15,138 nucleotides of DNA, from positions 1-15,138 of the forward strand of contig DBIS01000255.1 of NCBI GenBank assembly GCA_002296975.1, read 5' to 3'. The notes beneath the pieces are model-generated. The model saw only the letters and a program-made list of their open reading frames with translations, had not been told where the DNA came from and ran no database searches. The DNA comes from Deltaproteobacteria bacterium UBA796. GTDB lineage: Bacteria > Myxococcota_A > UBA796. Below are positions 7,569-13,600 of the stretch, in pieces (within the stretch, counting starts at the first letter, position 1; every line of letters starts with the position of its first letter). The position numbers and the translations under genes are program-made.

Positions 7569-8356
7569 AATGCCTCCCGGTACTCAAGATCACCTGCGCC
7601 CACAACGCCTTCGAGGGCTTTCCTGAGACCCTCTCGCGCCTCAGATAAAATCTGTGAGATTCGGGACGGGGTCACATTGAAGGTTTCTGCGACCTCCATC
7701 AAGTTCATGTCTCGGCCATAGTATAAAATAATGCACTCGCGCTTTCGGTCCGGCAGACTTGCAATGGCCTCCCTGAGGGCCTCGCGGGCCTGTTCACCCA
7801 TGATGCTCGAAAAGGCAGAGCGGAAAGAATCGTCTGGCAGAGTCTCTGCAAAGGTCCGACCACCCTCTTCTCCATTGGGGCCGTCACTGCCATCGATGCG
7901 CACATGACTGACCGGCTTGACCCGGTCCATTGTGCGCCAATAGGTGTCGAGGCTCATCCCCAATCGTGCGGCGACCTCTCGAGGCTCTCCTGGGCGACCC
8001 AGCTTGCAAAGAAGCGTCTTTTGGGCATCCAGAACCTCTTTTGCAACTTGGCGTCGATGTCGAGTAAAGCTGTCCGTCGCCCGCAAGGCATCCATCATCG
8101 CACCGCGAATTCGGTATTCCGCGAATGTCGTAAACAAGATGTCCCGACCTTCGTCAAAACGGTCGAATGCTTCTAAAAGACCAATCGCCCCAAAAGAGGT
8201 CAGGTCTTCACCGCCAAGCTCACAACCTGGGGGCAAACGCTCAGAGATTCGCCGAGACAGAAGCAAGATTTTGCGCTGGTACTTTCGGCAAGTTTCCTCG
8301 CGGGACAAACCCTCGATTCGACGTTCACCGTGACTTTCTAATTGTGTCGGGTACAT
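7565..8356 (-). CDS. fliA: FliA, flagellar sigma-28 factor
   Basis: RNA polymerase sigma factor for late flagellar genes. From the ATG at 8356 the protein has 263 residues, the usual FliA/WhiG size. Region 2 is clear: GEDLTSFGAIGLLEAFDRFD followed by ILFTTFAEYRIRGAMMDALR, the FliA-type block; region 3 includes DSFTRHRRQVAKEVLDAQKT; and region 4 has LPDRKRECIILYYGRDMNLM, then EVAETFNVTPSRISQILSEA, the helix-turn-helix that reads the -35 element. The frame extends to 8446, but that would overlap flhA by 77 nt and add an unrelated tail. The ATG at 8356 has GAGGGG (8371-8366) 9 nt upstream and lies 13 nt after the flhA stop. Its antagonist FlgM is encoded downstream in the same cluster. flhF and flhG, often between flhA and fliA, are absent here. 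Confidence 0.95.
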   Translation of the reverse strand: MYPTQLESHGERRIEGLSREETCRKYQRKILLLSRRISERLPPGCELGGEDLTSFGAIGLLEAFDRFDEGRDILFTTFAEYRIRGAMMDALRATDSFTRHRRQVAKEVLDAQKTLLCKLGRPGEPREVAARLGMSLDTYWRTMDRVKPVSHVRIDGSDGPNGEEGGRTFAETLPDDSFRSAFSSIMGEQAREALREAIASLPDRKRECIILYYGRDMNLMEVAETFNVTPSRISQILSEAREGLRKALEGVVGAGDLEYREAL

Positions 8357-8365
8357 GTTTTCGTT

Positions 8366-8371
8366 CCCCTC
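8366..8371 (-). promoter_or_regulatory. Ribosome binding site of fliA
   Basis: GAGGGG on the minus strand ends 9 nt before the ATG at 8356. It overlaps the flhA stop codon and decides the fliA start against the upstream in-frame ATG at 8446. Confidence 0.7.
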
Positions 8372-10586
8372 ACCCAGCCTTAGCGACTGGATTGTGATCC
8401 CCATTCGGTCGGGGAGCGTTGGACTTGAGTTGTTTGTTCTTTCCAATGATTACGCCGCGTTCCAAAGACACACTGGCGACGCGATCAAGCCTGATTGTTG
8501 GCAACAATTCTGCAGCCGACACAATGGCCACACGGGGAATCACCTTCCCAGACAACATTCGCAGAGGCCCCCGCGCGAGCGGCGGGCAAAGAACCACAAC
8601 ATCCCCAGCTCCATTCCACGACTCCGCTGCATCTCTCAGCCCAGTCAGCAACAACCGCGCCTGCTCCGGGTCGAGTGACAAACTCATGGCACCAGACTCA
8701 GACGTATGCAGGGCACGTGAGATGGCCTCTTCAGTGTCGGGCGCCAGGGCGATGTAGTGGAGCACGCCCTCAGGGGTCGCATACCGGTGAGTGATGTGCC
8801 GCGAAAGACGCTGACGCACAAACTCTGTGAGGCTGTTCGGGTCTTTGAGGCGTGTGGAATGCTCAGCCAATGCCTCGACGATGGTGGTGGCATCTCGCAC
8901 ACTCACACCCTCTCTCAAGAGATTCCTGAACACCCGAAGCACCGAGGCCCGTGAAAGCTGGTCTGGTACAAGCTCTTCGACCAGCTTCGGACTCTCCTCA
9001 GCCACCCGTTCCAGCATGTTGTTCAGCTGGTTTCGACTATAAAGCTCATGACCGTATTGGCTGAGAATCTCCGTGAGGTGTGTGGTCACCACTGTGGGCA
9101 CATCAACCACGGTATAGCCCTTGGCCTGTGCATCAAGACGGTTCTTTTCGATGATCCAAATCGCCTCGAGGCCAAATACTGGATCGATGGTTTTGAGGCC
9201 ATCCAGACCGGAATCTGCGTCGCCAGGATTGATGGCGAGATGCTGACGCGGCACAACACGGCCACGCCCAATCTCCTCGCCACGCAACAAGATGCGGTAC
9301 TCACCACCATCGAGGCCGAAGTTGTCACGTAAGGTCACAGATGGAACGATCAGACCGGTGTCTTGGACAATCTGCCGGCGGATACGAGAGATCCGTTCAA
9401 CCAGGTTTCCACCCTTGTTTTCGTCGACCAAAGAGATGAGGTCAACACCGAGCTCGATGGCAATGGCCTCGACAGACATCAGAGATTCTAGAGTGTCCTC
9501 CTCTTGACTCTCACTGTCCTCGGCACTTTCGACCGGGGCACCATTTGCCCCAACAGCTCGGGCCCCATCACCGCCAGGACTGACCACCCGTGATTCGTTG
9601 TGTCGGGCTTGCCATGCGACCACAGCAAAGATGCAACCGAGAATCGAGAACGGAAGCCGTAGACCAGGGATAAACACAAAGAGAAACAGCGTCGCAGAAA
9701 GAAGCATCAATGCCCGTGGTGAGCTGAACAACTGAGACCCAAACTGGCTGTGCAGACTCTTTTGGTCGGCATCGGGTACCCGAGTGACCAGCATACCGGC
9801 AGCAGCAGAGATGACCAGGGCAGGAATTTGGCCCACCAGACCATCACCAATGGTCAAGATGGTGTAATTCTCAATTGCCGTGCCGATATCGAGGCCGTTT
9901 TGAACCACGCCAATGATAATTCCACCGACAATATTGATCAATGTGATCAATATACCGGCGATGGCGTCCCCTCGAATAAACTTGGATGCACCATCCATAG
10001 CACCGTAAAAGTCGGCCTCCCTCATGACCAAGTCTCTGCGCTCGCGAGCCGTGACGTCATCGATCACACCCGAGTTCAACTCAGCGTCGATGGCCATTTG
10101 CTTACCGGGCATCGCGTCCAAGGTGAAACGTGCAGCAACCTCGGCGACCCGCCCCGAACCCTTGGTAATAACAACAAAGTTGATGACCACGAGAATCGTG
10201 AAGACCACGAGACCAACGACATAGTTACCACCCACAACCACATGGCCGAAGGCCTGAATGATGTTTCCAGCCGCGTCACCGCCACTGTGACCACCCATCA
10301 AAATCAGGCGGGTTGTGGCGACGTTCAAGGATAAGCGAAACAGGGTTGTGGCCAACAGTAAAGTTGGGAAAATGGAGAACTCGATGGGGTTGTTCACATA
10401 AAAGGTGACCAGCAACACCAACAACGAAATCGTTATCGAGATGGCCAAAAACATATCCATCACGATGGGCGGGAGCGGCACGACCATGATGATCATGAAG
10501 GCCATCAAGGCCATGGCCGTGAACAAGTCACCCTGTTCCCTGAGCCGCTCGAAGAATGTCTTGTTTTGGGTCGCCGAAGTCGCCAC
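8370..10586 (-). CDS. flhA: FlhA, flagellar type III export gate protein
   Basis: FlhA is the inner-membrane export gate whose cytoplasmic nonamer ring docks substrate-chaperone complexes such as FlgN-FlgK. The N-terminal half has the family's membrane segments (IIMVVPLPPIVMDMFLAISI and FPTLLLATTLFRLSLNVATT) and the FHIPEP-family core: GGHSGGDAAGNIIQAFGHVV, VVINFVVITKGSGRVAEVAA, RFTLDAMPGKQMAIDAELNS and EADFYGAMDGASKFIRGDAI. An acidic linker near residues 340-370 precedes the soluble domain, which ends in RVASVSLERGVIIGKNKQLK and a short tail. I prefer GTG 10586 (738 residues) because GGGAG lies 5 nt upstream of it. The longer frame from GTG 10619 (749 residues) has no ribosome site, and a sigma-28-like promoter overlaps its first codons. 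E. coli FlhA has 692 residues. The gene is followed at 13 nt by fliA. Confidence 0.97.
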   Translation of the reverse strand: MATSATQNKTFFERLREQGDLFTAMALMAFMIIMVVPLPPIVMDMFLAISITISLLVLLVTFYVNNPIEFSIFPTLLLATTLFRLSLNVATTRLILMGGHSGGDAAGNIIQAFGHVVVGGNYVVGLVVFTILVVINFVVITKGSGRVAEVAARFTLDAMPGKQMAIDAELNSGVIDDVTARERRDLVMREADFYGAMDGASKFIRGDAIAGILITLINIVGGIIIGVVQNGLDIGTAIENYTILTIGDGLVGQIPALVISAAAGMLVTRVPDADQKSLHSQFGSQLFSSPRALMLLSATLFLFVFIPGLRLPFSILGCIFAVVAWQARHNESRVVSPGGDGARAVGANGAPVESAEDSESQEEDTLESLMSVEAIAIELGVDLISLVDENKGGNLVERISRIRRQIVQDTGLIVPSVTLRDNFGLDGGEYRILLRGEEIGRGRVVPRQHLAINPGDADSGLDGLKTIDPVFGLEAIWIIEKNRLDAQAKGYTVVDVPTVVTTHLTEILSQYGHELYSRNQLNNMLERVAEESPKLVEELVPDQLSRASVLRVFRNLLREGVSVRDATTIVEALAEHSTRLKDPNSLTEFVRQRLSRHITHRYATPEGVLHYIALAPDTEEAISRALHTSESGAMSLSLDPEQARLLLTGLRDAAESWNGAGDVVVLCPPLARGPLRMLSGKVIPRVAIVSAAELLPTIRLDRVASVSLERGVIIGKNKQLKSNAPRPNGDHNPVAKAG

Positions 10587-10591
10587 GAAGT

Positions 10592-10596
10592 CTCCC
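10592..10596 (-). promoter_or_regulatory. Ribosome binding site supporting the inner flhA start
   Basis: GGGAG on the minus strand lies 5 nt before GTG 10586. The upstream in-frame GTG 10619 is preceded by TTTTGAACCC, with no Shine-Dalgarno match. This favours the shorter FlhA. Confidence 0.55.
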
Positions 10597-10608
10597 GTGT
10601 TCGACGCC

Positions 10609-10635
10609 CCTTCGGTCACGGGTTCAAAAGCTTTA
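10609..10635 (-). promoter_or_regulatory. Candidate sigma-28 (FliA) promoter before flhA-fliA
   Basis: The minus strand reads TAAAGCTT (10635-10628), then 11 nt, then ACCGAAGG (10616-10609). The -35 box matches TAAAGTTT at 7/8 positions and the -10 box keeps the CCGA core of GCCGATAA. Spacer length and box sequences resemble the motif before flgI. It lies between the large upstream gene (stop 10662) and the flhA ribosome site at 10596, so a transcript from it would begin downstream of GTG 10619 and use GTG 10586. Confidence 0.5.
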
Positions 10636-10661
10636 GAAATCAGCCAATATTTTTAATGCGA

Positions 10662-13600
10662 CTAGCGGTCCTCTTGAAGCTCAACCGGCAACGCGCCCAC
10701 ATCTGGTGCAGCACCGACCTCTCCGCTTTCGTCTGAACGCAAGACCGTGAACTCCACGCGACGGTTGATGATCATCGCGTCGGGATGACTATCTTTGACC
10801 AATGGCTTGTCCTCTCCAAAGCCCTTCGGTATCAAGCGTGCCCCATCGACCCCATTGTATTCGAGCCACGCGGCCACCGATTCGGCTCTGGCTTGACTTA
10901 AACGGCGATTGTACAGGCGACTGGCGCGGGAGTTGGTGTGCCCCTCCACCAACAAGTGCTCAATGTCTGGGTTGTCTGCAAGGACTTTGATGACCGCGAG
11001 CAGCACGGCTTTGGAGGTAGGAAGAATTTCAGCCTTGGCCTCTCTAAAGAAAACCTGCTCACGGATAACGATGCGGTTGTCGATGAGCTCAGCCAAGGGC
11101 CCAGCACTCGAGCCTCGCTCTATGCGCTCAAGAATCACGGGCACCACCACACTCGCACGGGCTGGCTCTACAATGGCCGGAATACCCCCGTAGCCAATTC
11201 CCGCCAAGCCACGCCATTCCGCTGCCCCCACGCCCTCGCCCACGCCCAAAGCTGTTCCCAAATAGGCAAAGCCCCCGCCAGGCAGGCGACCCTTCACCCG
11301 AACACCCGGCTCAAGAGGGAATGCGTCGAATCCCGTGGCGCCCTGAACGACCACTTCTGCGCCAACCGCAATCGTGTCGTCCAGAACCGGCAACAGGTAG
11401 TGCAATTCGATGCCGCCAATGGGGCTAGAACCGGTCTTTAGGTCTCGCGCAGGGCGATTCATGCCCACACGGACACCGGCGTTGACGGTGTACCCAAATC
11501 GGTCTATCTCTTGAGCGACAGCCACCATGGCTCCAGTGCTCACCCCCGGCGTGCCTGACCAACGTCCAGCGTTGCCAGTCGGAAGCCAAGTTAGCCCCTG
11601 AATGGCCACTCCTGGGCGGCCACCTTTGGGCGACATCATGGCCCACATCGCGCCAAACCGAGCGTCTCCTGATGCAACAAAGCCGCCGACGGCATCGTGA
11701 CCATAGGCGGTGAAGGGATAGGACATATCGAAGCGGAAAGCGTTGCCATAATCATAGGCACCGTAGACATGGGTGGTCACCAAGGTGTCGACCAGGGTTT
11801 GATAGCCCACCTGCTGGCGCTCTCTGAGGGGGTTTACCGCATAGCTGACCATCACCCCTGCATTCCATTCGTCACCGAGCGCGGGATAAAGCAAACGGAC
11901 TGAGCGTTTGGGGTCGCCCGCTGTATCGGCCACCCAAAAACCGCCGGCGTCGACCTCTGGAAAGGCTAAATCTTGAGCATGAGCGATGGGCGTGGCCCAA
12001 AGAAACGCTCCGACAGTCACCACAAATACCGCTGAAACCGGCAGGCCAGCACCGTCGTCACGCCGACGAACCAAGAGCGCCATGCCGAGCATCACCAACC
12101 ACACCGGTGCGCTGTTGCTGCTGCCACTTGTGCTCGCACAGCCATTACAGCCACCGCCGAGCAATCCCCCCTGAAAGTCGACATAATCGGGAAGCCCGTC
12201 ACCATCGCGGTCACGGGTGCCTTCTTGCTTGTCGCTCATGCCGTCGCCATCTGAGTCGAGGTCCAAAGCGTTCGGCACCCCATCGCCATCGACATCAGGG
12301 TCTGCAACCCCATCACCAGTCACGTCTACCAGAGACTCCTCAAGGGTCGGAATCTTATCGCCGTCATCGTCTTCATCGAGGGCATTGATCACACCATCGC
12401 CATCGGTATCGAGCGGGTCTTCTGGGTCGGGCACTTCGACCCCATCAAAAACGCTATCGCCATCGGAGTCTGCATTTTCGGGGTCGGTCCCAAGCAACCA
12501 CTCATACCAATCGGCGAGCCCGTCCCCATCACGGTCATCCATCTCGGTATAGCCATCGCAGTCGTTATCGATCCCGTCCAACAGCTCTTCCGCACCAGGA
12601 AATACTGAGGCGTCGGTGTCATCGCAATCTTGGCCGGCTGCGGTGTGCTCTTGGGAATTATAGCCGTCCCCGTCTTGGTCGTACTTGTTGCCATCACAGT
12701 CATCATCGACGCTGTCATACCAAAGCTCGACCCCACCGGGATTGACGGCTGGGTCATCGTCATCACAGTCGGTACCACGGACCCCATCGATCTCGAATAT
12801 ATCCGAGTCATAGCCATCGCCATCGCGGTCGTAATCGCTCAAGCCATCGCAGTTGCTGTCGATACCATCGTAGAAAGTGTCTGGGGCGCCGGGGTAGGTC
12901 TGTGGGTCACTGTCATCACAATCAGCCCCCAGCGGTTCACCGTCAAAACCGTCGCCATCGACGTCGGTCAAATCGAGGCCATCGCAGTCTTGGTCGACGC
13001 CGTCATAGGGCACTTCTGTCGCACCGGGGTACACGCCTGAATCGTCATCGTCGCAGTCGTCATAACCAAACAAGTCAGACCCCCGCCCATCGCCGTCTTT
13101 GTCGAAATCAAAGGCGCCATCGCAATTTTGGTCGACCCCATCGTACCAAGTCTCGATAGCATCGGGATTAATCAAGGGGTCTGTATCGTTACAATCCTCG
13201 CCACCGTGGGCGATGATATCAAAACCATCGCCGTCTTGGTCATAGTCGGACCCACCGTCGCAGTTGCCGTCGATGCCGTCGTACCAGGTTTCGGGCGCCC
13301 CAGGAAAGACAGATGCATCGGTATCGTTACAATCGGGACTGACCGGGTCGTCGGCACGGTATCCATCGCCATCGACATCGGTGAGGTCGACGCCATCACA
13401 ATCTTGATCTACACCGTCATAAGGAATCTCAGGGGCACCCGGATACACGGCAGCGTCGGTGTCATCGCAATCGTCGCCGCCAGTCCCCATCGACGCATAG
13501 CCATCGCCATCGGCGTCAACACCGTCTACTCCATCGCAGTTTTGGTCAATGCCATCCCCAAATGAATCGCTGGCAGTGGGCAAGATGGTCGGGTCGGTGT

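Noticed and set aside
8357..8446. Upstream ATG (8446) as the fliA start
   Set aside because: It would overlap flhA by 77 nt and add 30 residues unlike any sigma-28 N terminus; the ATG at 8356 has its own ribosome site.
9750..10334. Plus-strand frame of 194 codons
   Set aside because: It lies entirely opposite the conserved membrane core of FlhA, is His/Asn/Asp-rich and has no recognisable domain.
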